From G965230615 sp965230615 (lineage in GTDB: Bacteria; Pseudomonadota; Gammaproteobacteria; HTCC5015): a stretch of DNA of 64,000 bases. The number at the start of each line of letters is the position of its first letter. Position 1 is the stretch's first letter. Below, in pieces: positions 9,044 through 17,881 of the stretch. Location: positions 4,556,067 to 4,620,066 of the forward strand of contig OZ246012.1 of NCBI GenBank assembly GCA_965230615.1. Direction: 5' to 3'. Under the pieces are notes generated by a model. That model did not search any database. It had not been told where the DNA came from and saw only the letters and a list, made by a program, of their open reading frames with translations. A program made the position numbers and the translations under genes.

Positions 9044-10258
9044 ATGCAAGCAACTGTTAATATCACAATTTTAGGGTCGACAGGTAGTATTGGTCTTAGC
9101 ACATTAGATGTGATTAGCCGCTATCCTAACAAATATCAGGTGTTTGCTTTAACGGCTAACTCATCTGTTGATAAATTATATGCGCAATGTTTGCAGTACC
9201 AGCCACGTTTTGCTGTTATGCGTGATAACGATAGCGCTGAAAAGTTACAACAACGTTTATTAGATGCCGCGCATACCGATACTGAAGTGCTGTCAGGCGA
9301 GTCAGGCTTATTGCAAGTCGCTGGTGATCAGCAAGTGGATTATGTGATGGCTGCTATCGTTGGTGCCGCTGGATTGCTGCCAACGCTAGAGGCCGCCAAG
9401 CAAGGTAAGCGTGTATTATTAGCGAATAAAGAAGCGTTGGTCATGTCAGGTCAGCTGTTTATGGATGCTGTAAAAGATAATAATGCAACGCTATTGCCAA
9501 TTGATAGTGAGCATAATGCGATTTGGCAATGCTTGCCGCAACATAAGAGCAGGCAGCAGCAAGACGACGCCACTTACCTTGAGAGTGTGGGGGTACGTAA
9601 AATTTGGCTAACCGCTTCGGGTGGCCCATTTCGTAAAACGCCATTGGAAGCGTTACAAAATGTTACACCTGAACAGGCCTGTGCCCACCCTAACTGGGAT
9701 ATGGGGCGTAAGATTTCCGTCGATTCTGCCACAATGATGAATAAGGGCTTGGAAGTAATAGAAGCTTGTTGGTTGTTTGCAACCAGTGCTGATCATATAC
9801 AAGTCGTGGTGCACCCTGAAAGTGTTATTCATTCGATGGTTGCCTATAGTGATGGCTCGGTATTAGCTCAGTTAGGCAATCCTGATATGCGTACACCTAT
9901 AGCACATGCTTTGGGGTGGCCGGAGCGAATCGAGTCAGGTGTGGAACCTCTCGATATATTTGCTGTCGCACAATTAAACTTTGTCGAACCAGATACCGAG
10001 CGCTTTCCTTGTTTGGATCTGGCTTACCAGGCAATAAATACCGGCGGAACGGCAACCGCTGTGCTTAATGCGGCGAATGAGATTGCTGTTGACGCATTTT
10101 TGTCTGGCCAGATTCAGTATATGCAGATTGCCGATGTTGTTGCGCAAACCCTAGGGGGAATCACTGTGCGAAAAGCAGATAGCCTGGACGTAATATTGCA
10201 AGCTGACAATGATGCGCGGCAATATGCTAACAATTATATAAACAGCACCCTCCAATAA
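9044..10258 (+). CDS. dxr: 1-deoxy-D-xylulose 5-phosphate reductoisomerase
   Basis: Dxr (IspC) carries out the first committed step of the MEP isoprenoid pathway, converting DXP to MEP with NADPH. The nucleotide-binding motif ITILGSTGSIGLSTLDVI opens the protein. LLANKEALVMSG, the metal-binding LPIDSEHNAIWQCL and the active-site loop TASGGPFRKTP follow. At 404 residues it is near the usual 398. The same pathway continues with ispD and ispF about 33 kb away. Confidence 0.97.
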   Translation: MQATVNITILGSTGSIGLSTLDVISRYPNKYQVFALTANSSVDKLYAQCLQYQPRFAVMRDNDSAEKLQQRLLDAAHTDTEVLSGESGLLQVAGDQQVDYVMAAIVGAAGLLPTLEAAKQGKRVLLANKEALVMSGQLFMDAVKDNNATLLPIDSEHNAIWQCLPQHKSRQQQDDATYLESVGVRKIWLTASGGPFRKTPLEALQNVTPEQACAHPNWDMGRKISVDSATMMNKGLEVIEACWLFATSADHIQVVVHPESVIHSMVAYSDGSVLAQLGNPDMRTPIAHALGWPERIESGVEPLDIFAVAQLNFVEPDTERFPCLDLAYQAINTGGTATAVLNAANEIAVDAFLSGQIQYMQIADVVAQTLGGITVRKADSLDVILQADNDARQYANNYINSTLQ

Positions 10259-10271
10259 GAGTCAGTCATTC

Positions 10272-11633
10272 ATGAGTATGTTTTTCACCAGTGTTGTTGC
10301 GTTTATTATTGCCTTAGGTGTATTGGTCGCAGTGCATGAGTTTGGGCATTTTTGGGTGGCGCGCAAAATGGGTGTTAAAGTGTTGCGTTTTGCGGTTGGC
10401 TTTGGCCAGCCACTACTGGCTTATCGAAGCCCTAAGAGTGGTGTTGAATATGCAATCTGTCAATTTCCACTGGGTGGCTATGTCAAAATGCTTGACGATG
10501 CCGGGCCGCATGAAGCTGAATACCATCAGGCTTTTAACAATAAATCTGTTTGGGCGCGTATTGCTATTTTAGCAGCAGGTCCGATGGCTAACTTTTTGCT
10601 GGCGATTTTAATTTATGCGCTGGTCTTTATGATTGGTATAGAAGGCTACCGTCCACTGGTAGGGGATGTCAAAGCAGGCTCTTTTGCACAAGCGGCCGGT
10701 ATTGAAAAAGGCGAAGAGATTATTGCTGTTAATGGTCAGTCAACCAAGACTTGGCAAGAAGTGCGCCTGGCTTTGATTGATGCGGTATTAGATAGCCAGT
10801 CAGTTGATCTGCAATTAAAGTCTAGCCACGATATGCTGTTAGATAAACAGATCCACTTTGGCAATACAGCGTTTCTCAAAGAGCAAAGCGATATAATTGA
10901 AAAGCTAGGTTTGTCAGTGTGGGTGCCCGAAGTTGAGCCTGTTATTCATACCGTTGTAGCCGATAGTGCAGCTGCTAAATATGGTTTGCAGTCTGGTGAC
11001 AGAATTGTGCAAATCGATGATGTGCTTATTCATGACTGGTCTGACTTTGCGAATTATATCAGTACTAAACCTGATCAAGCGGTTGTCATGCAAATCGAGC
11101 GTAACCATCAGCCGCTGACATTGAATGTTGTCGCGGGTAGTACCGAGCGTGGTAATAAAACCGTAGGCTTTTTAGGCGCAGGTTATGAAAGACCCGAGGG
11201 CTTGGATAAGCTTTGGGTAACGGTGAAGTATCCAGTTTTTGAGGCGCTAGCAAAAGGCTTGATAAAGACTTGGGATATGTCTTTGTTGACATTAAGAATG
11301 CTAGGTAAGTTGATTGTCGGTGAGGCTTCAACGAAAAACATCAGCGGGCCTATAACGATTGCGGACTATGCAGGTAAGTCTGCAAGTATTGGTTTGAGTT
11401 ACTTTTTGGACTTTATGGCTATTGTAAGCGTGAGTTTAGGGGTGCTGAATTTGCTGCCCATCCCTTTATTAGACGGTGGGCGCTTGCTGTATTATGCCAT
11501 AGAAGTATTAAAAGGCAGCCCAGTCTCAGAGCGCTTCCAGATTATAGGGCAGAATATTGGCCTGGTAATTTTGGCTTGTTTAATGTCGTTAGCTTTTTAT
11601 AACGATTTGACTCGTATATTTGGATTAAATTAA
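10272..11633 (+). CDS. rseP: RseP family site-2 zinc metalloprotease
   Basis: RseP is an inner-membrane intramembrane protease that completes cleavage of the anti-sigma-E factor and clears signal-peptide remnants. The zinc motif HEFGHF is at residues 23-28 in the first membrane helix, and the third-ligand motif LLPIPLLDGGRL is near residue 400. Two periplasmic PDZ domains lie between (GSFAQAAGIEKGEEIIAVNG and a second near residues 230-290). At 453 residues it is full length. Its stop overlaps the bamA start (TAATG). Confidence 0.97.
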   Translation: MSMFFTSVVAFIIALGVLVAVHEFGHFWVARKMGVKVLRFAVGFGQPLLAYRSPKSGVEYAICQFPLGGYVKMLDDAGPHEAEYHQAFNNKSVWARIAILAAGPMANFLLAILIYALVFMIGIEGYRPLVGDVKAGSFAQAAGIEKGEEIIAVNGQSTKTWQEVRLALIDAVLDSQSVDLQLKSSHDMLLDKQIHFGNTAFLKEQSDIIEKLGLSVWVPEVEPVIHTVVADSAAAKYGLQSGDRIVQIDDVLIHDWSDFANYISTKPDQAVVMQIERNHQPLTLNVVAGSTERGNKTVGFLGAGYERPEGLDKLWVTVKYPVFEALAKGLIKTWDMSLLTLRMLGKLIVGEASTKNISGPITIADYAGKSASIGLSYFLDFMAIVSVSLGVLNLLPIPLLDGGRLLYYAIEVLKGSPVSERFQIIGQNIGLVILACLMSLAFYNDLTRIFGLN

Positions 11634-14146
11634 TGCCCAAATTAATAAAAACAAAACTGTTGTTGCTGGCTTTAAGTTGCTTCTTGCTCTCTATTAAGGC
11701 CCAGGCGGATACCTTTAGAGTGGATAGTATCGAGTTGGTTGGCGCTAAACGTATCACTTTGGCAACAGTGTTGAGTTATTTGCCGGTAAGTGAAGGCGAT
11801 GTGCTAACGCCAGCCTTGACGCGGGATGTGATGCGGGCGCTTTATAATACGGAATTTTTTCGTGATATCAGTTTGAGTCGCCGAGATAATGTGTTGGTGG
11901 TCGAGGTTAAAGAACGGCCAGCGATTGCGGAAATCAACTTTGATGGAAACAGTAAGGTTAAAACACAGGATATTACCGAAGCGTTTGAAAACGTTGACTT
12001 AGTCAGAGGGCGTATCTATAACGATCTGGTGCTCGATAAAATGCAGCAAGAGCTTGAGCGTGTTTACTATAGTGTTGGCCGCTATGGCGTTAAGATGGAT
12101 ACTCAGGTTACTCCGTTGCCGCGTAATCGCGTTAAGATTGATATTGATATCAAAGAAGGTTTAAGTTCAAAGATCCGCAAGATTAATATTGTCGGTAATA
12201 AAAGCTTTTCAGACAAAGAAATTCTGAAGCGTTTTGAGCAAGGTGTGCCGAAATGGTGGCAGTTCTTTAGCGGTAAAGACCAATATGCCAAGCAAAAAAT
12301 TGCCGGCGATTTAGAAACGCTCGAATCATTTTATCTGAATCGAGGCTATGCGAATTTTCGTCTGGTATCAGCCCTGGTGACTATGTCGCCGGATAAAAAA
12401 GATATTTATATCACCTTGAATATTGAAGAGGGTGATAAATACCGGGTGCGTGATATTTCTATCAGCGGTGAGTTGGGTGTGCCGAGACCCGGCTTGCTTA
12501 CCGTTGCCGGTGCCTTTAATCCGAAAGGCAGCTATTTTTCTAATGGTAATGCTAATGCGGTTGTCGAGCAGATTAAACAGCAACTAGGTAATGTCGGTTA
12601 TGCGTTTGCTGAAGTGGATGTAAAGAAAATTATTGATGATGCCACTAAGGAAGTTGATCTGGATTTCATTGTGGATCAAGGGCAGCGAGTCTATGTCCGC
12701 CGTATTTTATTTGATGGTAATGATAAAACCAGAGAACACGTTTATCGGCGTGAATTGCGTCAGTTAGAAGGGGCTTGGTATTCTGATCCGCTGGTAGAGC
12801 GTTCTAAAGTGCGGGTGCAGCGTTTGCGCTATGTTGACGAAGTCGAGATTGAAAAGCTGAATGTGCCAGGTCGAGATGATCAGGTTGATATTGTTTATAA
12901 GGTTAAAGAGCGTCTAGCGGGTTCATTTAATATTGGTGCGGGCTTTTCCGGCGATAATGGTGTGGCTTTAAGTGGTAGTTTGACGCAGGAAAACTTATTT
13001 GGCACCGGTGAGAGTTTATCGATTAGTGTAAGTGAGAATGATGTTGTGACCCGCTTGAGTGCGTCACATGTGAAGCCCTATGTCACAAAAAGCGGGGTGA
13101 CTCGTGCACTGAATTTCTCAATGAGTGAAGTGGATACTGAAGAGACCTCATTTACCAATTTCATTACCAATACACGTTCAGTCGGGGTTAATTATCGCTG
13201 GCCTGTGTCAGAATATAGCATTGTAGGTATAGGGGCTGATGTTGATAATGTTGATATTAAGCTAAGCGATTTTTCTAATACCGGTTCATTCGAGGTGGAT
13301 GGCTTTATCGATGGTGACTCTGCATTTGAGGGTGACGGCAATGGCAGTGAGTATGATCAGCTAAGCCTGAATTTATTGTATTCTTACGATACGCGTAACC
13401 GGAGCATTTTCCCCGATAGAGGTATTCGTCAGTCGGTTTCCTTAGCACTTGAGTTGCCGGGCAGTGACCTTGAGTATTTTAAGTTGCGCTACAATGGCGA
13501 CTATTATTGGCCGGTCACGCGTAATACCACATTGAACTTAAGTTATACCATCGGTATTGGTAATGGTTATCGCGATCTAGATGGCCTGCCTTTTTACGAA
13601 AATTTTGTTGCTGGTGGTATTAATAGCCTGCGTGGCTTTGAGTCACGTAGCATCGGGCCTAGAGAGAACCGGTTCTTATATGCTGTGCCTGATATTGACC
13701 CTGATACTGGCGAACAGCGTATTGTTGAAGGCCAACCGTCATTTATTGCCGCTAGACGCAATACCGCAGATGTATTGAGAGTCACAGAAGGCGTCGAGGG
13801 CTCTGGCGCTATTTTCCCAGGTCAGCAGTTTATTTCTATTCCTGATTTGTTAGAGGTGAATAGACGAACTGTCGGGGGGGAGTTGATGACTCTGGCCACA
13901 CTTGAATATATATTGCCGCCTGTCGGCGGTCAGCGCTTGACGCGTTTTAGTTTCTTTTATGAGGCCGGTGGGGTCTTTGAAGATATTGATAGCTTTGAGC
14001 CTGATGAGATACGCTCCTCTGTTGGTATAACGTTTAGATGGTTTGCGCCTGTTGGCCCAATGGTCTTTAGTTATGCTGTGCCATTGGAGGAACAGCCGGG
14101 TGATGAAACAGAAGAATTCCAGTTTACTGTTGGTGGATCTTTTTAA
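11633..14146 (+). CDS. bamA: Outer membrane protein assembly factor BamA
   Basis: BamA is the core of the BAM complex, which folds beta-barrel proteins into the outer membrane. It has a signal peptide ending IKAQA, five POTRA repeats (about residues 26-430) and a C-terminal Omp85 barrel containing the conserved VAGGINSLRGF loop near residue 660. The last residue is Phe (QFTVGGSF), the standard barrel signal. It has 837 residues, slightly longer than E. coli's 810, partly through an acidic barrel loop rich in Asp and Gly near residue 560. It overlaps rseP and precedes skp, its periplasmic chaperone partner. Confidence 0.97.
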   Translation: MPKLIKTKLLLLALSCFLLSIKAQADTFRVDSIELVGAKRITLATVLSYLPVSEGDVLTPALTRDVMRALYNTEFFRDISLSRRDNVLVVEVKERPAIAEINFDGNSKVKTQDITEAFENVDLVRGRIYNDLVLDKMQQELERVYYSVGRYGVKMDTQVTPLPRNRVKIDIDIKEGLSSKIRKINIVGNKSFSDKEILKRFEQGVPKWWQFFSGKDQYAKQKIAGDLETLESFYLNRGYANFRLVSALVTMSPDKKDIYITLNIEEGDKYRVRDISISGELGVPRPGLLTVAGAFNPKGSYFSNGNANAVVEQIKQQLGNVGYAFAEVDVKKIIDDATKEVDLDFIVDQGQRVYVRRILFDGNDKTREHVYRRELRQLEGAWYSDPLVERSKVRVQRLRYVDEVEIEKLNVPGRDDQVDIVYKVKERLAGSFNIGAGFSGDNGVALSGSLTQENLFGTGESLSISVSENDVVTRLSASHVKPYVTKSGVTRALNFSMSEVDTEETSFTNFITNTRSVGVNYRWPVSEYSIVGIGADVDNVDIKLSDFSNTGSFEVDGFIDGDSAFEGDGNGSEYDQLSLNLLYSYDTRNRSIFPDRGIRQSVSLALELPGSDLEYFKLRYNGDYYWPVTRNTTLNLSYTIGIGNGYRDLDGLPFYENFVAGGINSLRGFESRSIGPRENRFLYAVPDIDPDTGEQRIVEGQPSFIAARRNTADVLRVTEGVEGSGAIFPGQQFISIPDLLEVNRRTVGGELMTLATLEYILPPVGGQRLTRFSFFYEAGGVFEDIDSFEPDEIRSSVGITFRWFAPVGPMVFSYAVPLEEQPGDETEEFQFTVGGSF

Positions 14147-14179
14147 TTTGATCGTTCTTTAGTATATAAAGGTAAGAAA

Positions 14180-14728
14180 ATGAAATTATTCAATATTGTA
14201 AAAATATCAGTTCTAAGTGCTTTGGTGGTTTTTTCGCAAACGGCGGTAGCGCAAGATGCGACTGAGGTTTTAAAAGTAGGCTTTGTTGATGTGCAGGCTG
14301 TGTTTGCCAAAATCCCACAAACGCAAGAAGCCAATAAAATTTTAGAAAAAGAAGCTAAGAAAAGAGAAGAAGAGTTTAAAAGCTTAACAACTGAAGTTAA
14401 AGCCTTAGGCGAAAAAGTGACGCGTGATGCACTAACTATGAGTGATGAAGAGCGTATTAAGCTGCAGGAAGAACTGCGTAGTAAAGAGCAAAAGCTGCGT
14501 TTGACTAAGGGTATCATCGAGGAAGATATGAAAATTATGCAATCGCAGATGATACGCGCAGTGCGTCAACGAATCTATGCGGCCGTTAATAAAATTGCCA
14601 CAGAAGAAAAATTCGATATGATTTTGATTGAAGGTGTCTTGTTCAGTAACAGTAAAGTTAACCTGACACAACAAGTTATCGACTTTATGACGTCGGTCGG
14701 TAAGAAAGGCAAAAAGAAAGATAAGTAA
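14180..14728 (+). CDS. skp: Periplasmic chaperone Skp (OmpH)
   Basis: Skp binds unfolded outer-membrane proteins in the periplasm and hands them to BAM. A signal peptide ends at AVAQ (about residue 24). VGFVDVQAVFAKIPQTQEA is the family's N-terminal strand. The middle is a long charged coiled coil (residues 55-125), the tentacles of the trimer. It has 182 residues with a Lys-rich C-terminus. It follows bamA by 33 bp, and a perfect hairpin overlaps its stop codon. Confidence 0.95.
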   Translation: MKLFNIVKISVLSALVVFSQTAVAQDATEVLKVGFVDVQAVFAKIPQTQEANKILEKEAKKREEEFKSLTTEVKALGEKVTRDALTMSDEERIKLQEELRSKEQKLRLTKGIIEEDMKIMQSQMIRAVRQRIYAAVNKIATEEKFDMILIEGVLFSNSKVNLTQQVIDFMTSVGKKGKKKDK

Positions 14729-14739
14729 GCTTATCTTTC
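14716..14739 (+). terminator. Perfect 10-bp hairpin over the skp stop codon
   Basis: Arms GAAAGATAAG (14716-14725) and CTTATCTTTC (14730-14739) pair perfectly around a TAAG loop, with the skp stop inside the hairpin. There is no T run afterwards, so it may be an attenuator or an mRNA-stability or processing element between skp and lpxD rather than a full terminator. Confidence 0.45.
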
Positions 14740-14752
14740 GTTCGTATTACTG

Positions 14753-15808
14753 ATGGCCAATAAACATTATACACTGGCACAGTTAGCTGAAAAGTTTTCA
14801 GTGCAAGTGGTTGGCGATGCAGATTGCGAAATATCTGCTGTTGCTGATATTCAGTCAGCAACAGCAGGCAGTATTACCTTTTTAAGTAACCCTCGCTTTA
14901 AGCATCATCTGCAGAGTAGTCAGGCCTCGGCGATCATTATCTCTGAAGCGATGTTGGAAGACTGTAGCTTGCCTGCGCTGGTGACGAGCAATCCCTATTT
15001 GCTTTATGCCAAAGTATCCAGCTTGCTGAACCCCGATGAAGACTTGGCGTTGGCAGCCATGATCCATCCGTCAGCTGTGATTGCGGGTACGGCCAAGGTA
15101 GACCCCAGTGCGCATATTGCAGCGAATGTTGTTATTGAAGATGATGTGGTGATTGGCGCCAATAGTTATATAGGGCCTTGCTGCGTGATCAAGCGACGGG
15201 CACGGATTGGTCAGGCAAGTAAGCTTAGCGCAAATATTACGGTCTGTACGGATTGTGAAATAGGTGATCGTGCCATTATTCATCCAGCGGTTGTGATAGG
15301 TTCTGATGGCTTTGGATTTGCCAATGAAAAAGGTGAGTGGTTCAAAATACCGCAGCTTGGTAAAGTGGTCATTGGCGATGATGTTGAAATTGGTGCTGGT
15401 GTAGCGATTGATCGTGGTGCTATAAATAACACCGTTATTGAAAATGGTGTTAAACTAGACAACCAGATTCATGTTGCGCATAACGTCAGTATTGGTGCTC
15501 ACACTGCGATGGCAGCCCAGTCAGGCATTGCTGGCAGCACAAGCATCGGTCAGTATTGTGCTATTGGCGGTTCTACAGGTATTTTAGGTCACTTGAAGAT
15601 TGCCGATGGCACGCAGTTACATGCTTTCTCTCAGGTATCCCAGTCTATTAAAGAGCCCGGTAGTTACGCCTCGGGGGTGCCACTGGAGCCTACCGTACAG
15701 TGGCGTCGTAATTGGGCACGTATGAAGCAGCTTGATGAGATGGCCAAGCGTTTGAAGCAACTTGAAAAACTATTGTTAGAAAAAACCGATAAAGGGGAGC
15801 CCTCTTGA
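14753..15808 (+). CDS. lpxD: UDP-3-O-(3-hydroxyacyl)glucosamine N-acyltransferase
   Basis: LpxD adds the second acyl chain, on nitrogen, in lipid A synthesis. The N-terminal uridine-binding domain (residues 1-100) is followed by a left-handed beta-helix of hexapeptide repeats (about 105-300). The catalytic His lies in HVAHNVSIGAHTAMAAQSG, and a helical C-terminal tail closes the protein. The length of 351 is typical. Its stop overlaps the TTG start of fabZ, giving the conserved order skp-lpxD-fabZ-lpxA. Confidence 0.97.
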   Translation: MANKHYTLAQLAEKFSVQVVGDADCEISAVADIQSATAGSITFLSNPRFKHHLQSSQASAIIISEAMLEDCSLPALVTSNPYLLYAKVSSLLNPDEDLALAAMIHPSAVIAGTAKVDPSAHIAANVVIEDDVVIGANSYIGPCCVIKRRARIGQASKLSANITVCTDCEIGDRAIIHPAVVIGSDGFGFANEKGEWFKIPQLGKVVIGDDVEIGAGVAIDRGAINNTVIENGVKLDNQIHVAHNVSIGAHTAMAAQSGIAGSTSIGQYCAIGGSTGILGHLKIADGTQLHAFSQVSQSIKEPGSYASGVPLEPTVQWRRNWARMKQLDEMAKRLKQLEKLLLEKTDKGEPS

Positions 15809-16266
15809 CAGAAGAACTCAATATTAATATTTATAAAATAATGCAACGTTTACCGCATCGCTACCCTTTTTTGTTGATTGATCGTGTTACTGAGCTAAAA
15901 TATGATAAATCCATCAAAGCTATAAAAAATGTCACGATCAGTGAGCCTTTTTTTCAAGGCCATTTTCCTGAGTTCCCGGTATTTCCTGGTGTGCTGGTGA
16001 TAGAGAGTATGGCGCAAGCCACGGGCATTTTAACGTTCGAAACCATTGGTGATGATTTGCAGGAAGACTCGATATTTATGTTGGCTGGCATTAACAACAC
16101 GCGTTTTAAGCGTCAAGTAATACCGGGTGATACGCTAGATATATCGATAGACATTCTTGGTAAGAAGCGTAACGTCTGGCGTTTTGATTGCACTGCCACT
16201 GTCGATGGTCAGCTTGCATGTTCGGCTGAAATTATTGGCGTGCTAACGACTATGATGACTGGCTGA
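15805..16266 (+). CDS. fabZ: (3R)-hydroxymyristoyl-[ACP] dehydratase FabZ
   Basis: FabZ dehydrates 3-hydroxyacyl-ACP in fatty acid elongation and competes with LpxA/LpxD for hydroxymyristoyl-ACP. The hot-dog fold motif GHFPEFPVFPGVLVIESMAQ contains the catalytic His and Glu. The chosen start is a TTG overlapping the lpxD stop, with a strong AAGGGGAG ribosome site about 6 bp upstream. The first in-frame ATG at 15841 would remove 12 residues but keep the conserved MQRLPHRYPFLLIDR. The product has 153 residues. Confidence 0.95.
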   Translation: MTEELNINIYKIMQRLPHRYPFLLIDRVTELKYDKSIKAIKNVTISEPFFQGHFPEFPVFPGVLVIESMAQATGILTFETIGDDLQEDSIFMLAGINNTRFKRQVIPGDTLDISIDILGKKRNVWRFDCTATVDGQLACSAEIIGVLTTMMTG

Positions 16267-16271
16267 GAAGC

Positions 16272-17054
16272 ATGATTCACGAAACAGCAATTATTGATCC
16301 AAGTGCGAAGTTGGCTGCTGATGTTGAAATAGGACCATATTCGATTATCGGTGCTAATGTTGAAATTGGTGCTGGTACTTGGATAGGTCCACATGTGGTT
16401 ATTCAAGGGCCGACAAAAATTGGTGAGCAGAACAAGATTTATCAATTTGCATCCTTAGGTGAAACAACGCAAGCACTGGTTGAAGAAGGTGATAGTGGCT
16501 GTTTGGAAATTGGTGATCGAAATATTATTCGTGAATATGCCACGATGAATCGAGGCTCAGAACAGCCAGATTGTTTGACCAAAATTGGCAATGATTGTCT
16601 ACTGATGGCTTATACGCATATTGCGCATGATTGTATACTCGGTGACCATGTGATTTTTTCAAATGGAGCTTCTTTGGCGGGGCATGTGCATGTAGGCGAT
16701 TATGTAGTACTAGGGGGATTCACCTGTGTACATCAGTTTTCCCAGCTGGGTTCGCACTGCTTCTCAGGTATGGGGACTGCTATCAACCGGGATGTACCGC
16801 CTTATGTGACAGTGGCAGGTAATCATGCAAGTGCCTATGGTATTAATAAAGAGGGTTTGTCCCGGCGGGGTTTTAGTCAAGAAGCGATTCGGGCTCTGCA
16901 TAAGGCGTATATGCAGCTGGTCAAATCAAGGCAAAACCGGGAAGAGGCTATCGCTAGCCTAGAGCCACTGATTAAAGCGCATGAGGAAGTCGCGCATTTT
17001 GTTGAGTTTATTCAACAAAGTCAGCGTGGGGTTGTACGGCCAGCAGGGAAGTAG
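16272..17054 (+). CDS. lpxA: UDP-N-acetylglucosamine acyltransferase
   Basis: LpxA carries out the first step of lipid A synthesis, moving a 3-hydroxyacyl chain from ACP to UDP-GlcNAc. The N-terminal beta-helix begins MIHETAIIDPSAKLAADVEI, the catalytic His lies in YTHIAHDCILGD, and the C-terminal helical domain follows VAGNHASAYGINKEGL. The length of 260 is typical. In most relatives lpxB and rnhB come next; here a different gene block intervenes and lpxB is inverted 6 kb away. Confidence 0.97.
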   Translation: MIHETAIIDPSAKLAADVEIGPYSIIGANVEIGAGTWIGPHVVIQGPTKIGEQNKIYQFASLGETTQALVEEGDSGCLEIGDRNIIREYATMNRGSEQPDCLTKIGNDCLLMAYTHIAHDCILGDHVIFSNGASLAGHVHVGDYVVLGGFTCVHQFSQLGSHCFSGMGTAINRDVPPYVTVAGNHASAYGINKEGLSRRGFSQEAIRALHKAYMQLVKSRQNREEAIASLEPLIKAHEEVAHFVEFIQQSQRGVVRPAGK

Positions 17055-17086
17055 CTCAGCGTACTTGTCAAACTAAGAGGTGTAAT

Positions 17087-17857
17087 ATCGTTTTAAAGCC
17101 AATAAAAGCGTGTATTATTTTCCTCCTCATATCCATCTGTGGTGAGCTGTCGTTTGCTGCTGAAATTAAGTCCTTAGACTTTAAAATTATCAATACCCTT
17201 GCTCATCGTAGCACCGCTTTTACTCAGGGTTTAGTTTATGCTGATGGCTTACTCTATGAAAGCAGTGGTCTTTATGGGCGTTCTAGCTTGGCAATAATAG
17301 ATTGGCAGACCGCTAAAGTTAAAAAACAACATAAACTGTCTGCTCGTTATTTTGCGGAAGGCTTAGCCTTGGTCGATAATCGGCTTATTCAGCTAAGCTG
17401 GCGAGCAAGAACCGGCTTTGTTTATGATAAAGATTCACTCGAATTACAGAAGACCTTCCAATACAACACTGAAGGTTGGGGGCTGACCTACAATGGCGAG
17501 TATTTAATACTCAGTGACGGTAGCCATATATTGTATTTCCTATCGGCGGATAATTTTAAAGTTGTTAAAACACTGGCAGTCACCATGGGTGGTAAACCGG
17601 TAACACGCTTAAATGAGCTTGAATATATTGATGGTTTAATTTATGCCAATGTTTGGCAGTCAGATAAGGTGGTTGTTATTCATCCTATATCGGGTGCTGT
17701 CAGCGCTACCATTGATTTTCGTCGTTTAAGAAAGCAACTGCCTATTGGCATGAAAGTTGATGTGCTCAATGGTATTGCCTATCACGAAGAGAATGGCACC
17801 TTATTAATAACAGGAAAACATTGGCCGACAATGTTTGAGGTTAAGTTATTACCTTAA
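17087..17857 (+). CDS. Secreted glutaminyl-peptide cyclotransferase (Glu_cyclase_2 type) with non-canonical start
   Basis: This family converts N-terminal glutamine of peptides to pyroglutamate and folds as a beta-propeller. Recognisable blocks are HRSTAFTQGLVYADGLLYES, FAEGLALVDNRL, TRLNELEYIDGLIYANVWQS and LNGIAYHEENGTLLITGKHW. The frame extends upstream of the first standard start (TTG at 17288) through a good signal peptide ending ELSFAAE. No ATG, GTG or TTG lies between the in-frame stop at 17003-17005 and 17288. I place the start at ATC 17087, 6 bp after AGAGG, giving about 256 residues. The family call is firm; the start is inferred. Confidence 0.85.
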   Translation: MVLKPIKACIIFLLISICGELSFAAEIKSLDFKIINTLAHRSTAFTQGLVYADGLLYESSGLYGRSSLAIIDWQTAKVKKQHKLSARYFAEGLALVDNRLIQLSWRARTGFVYDKDSLELQKTFQYNTEGWGLTYNGEYLILSDGSHILYFLSADNFKVVKTLAVTMGGKPVTRLNELEYIDGLIYANVWQSDKVVVIHPISGAVSATIDFRRLRKQLPIGMKVDVLNGIAYHEENGTLLITGKHWPTMFEVKLLP

Positions 17858-17881
17858 TTTTACCCTGATATAGGCGACGCT

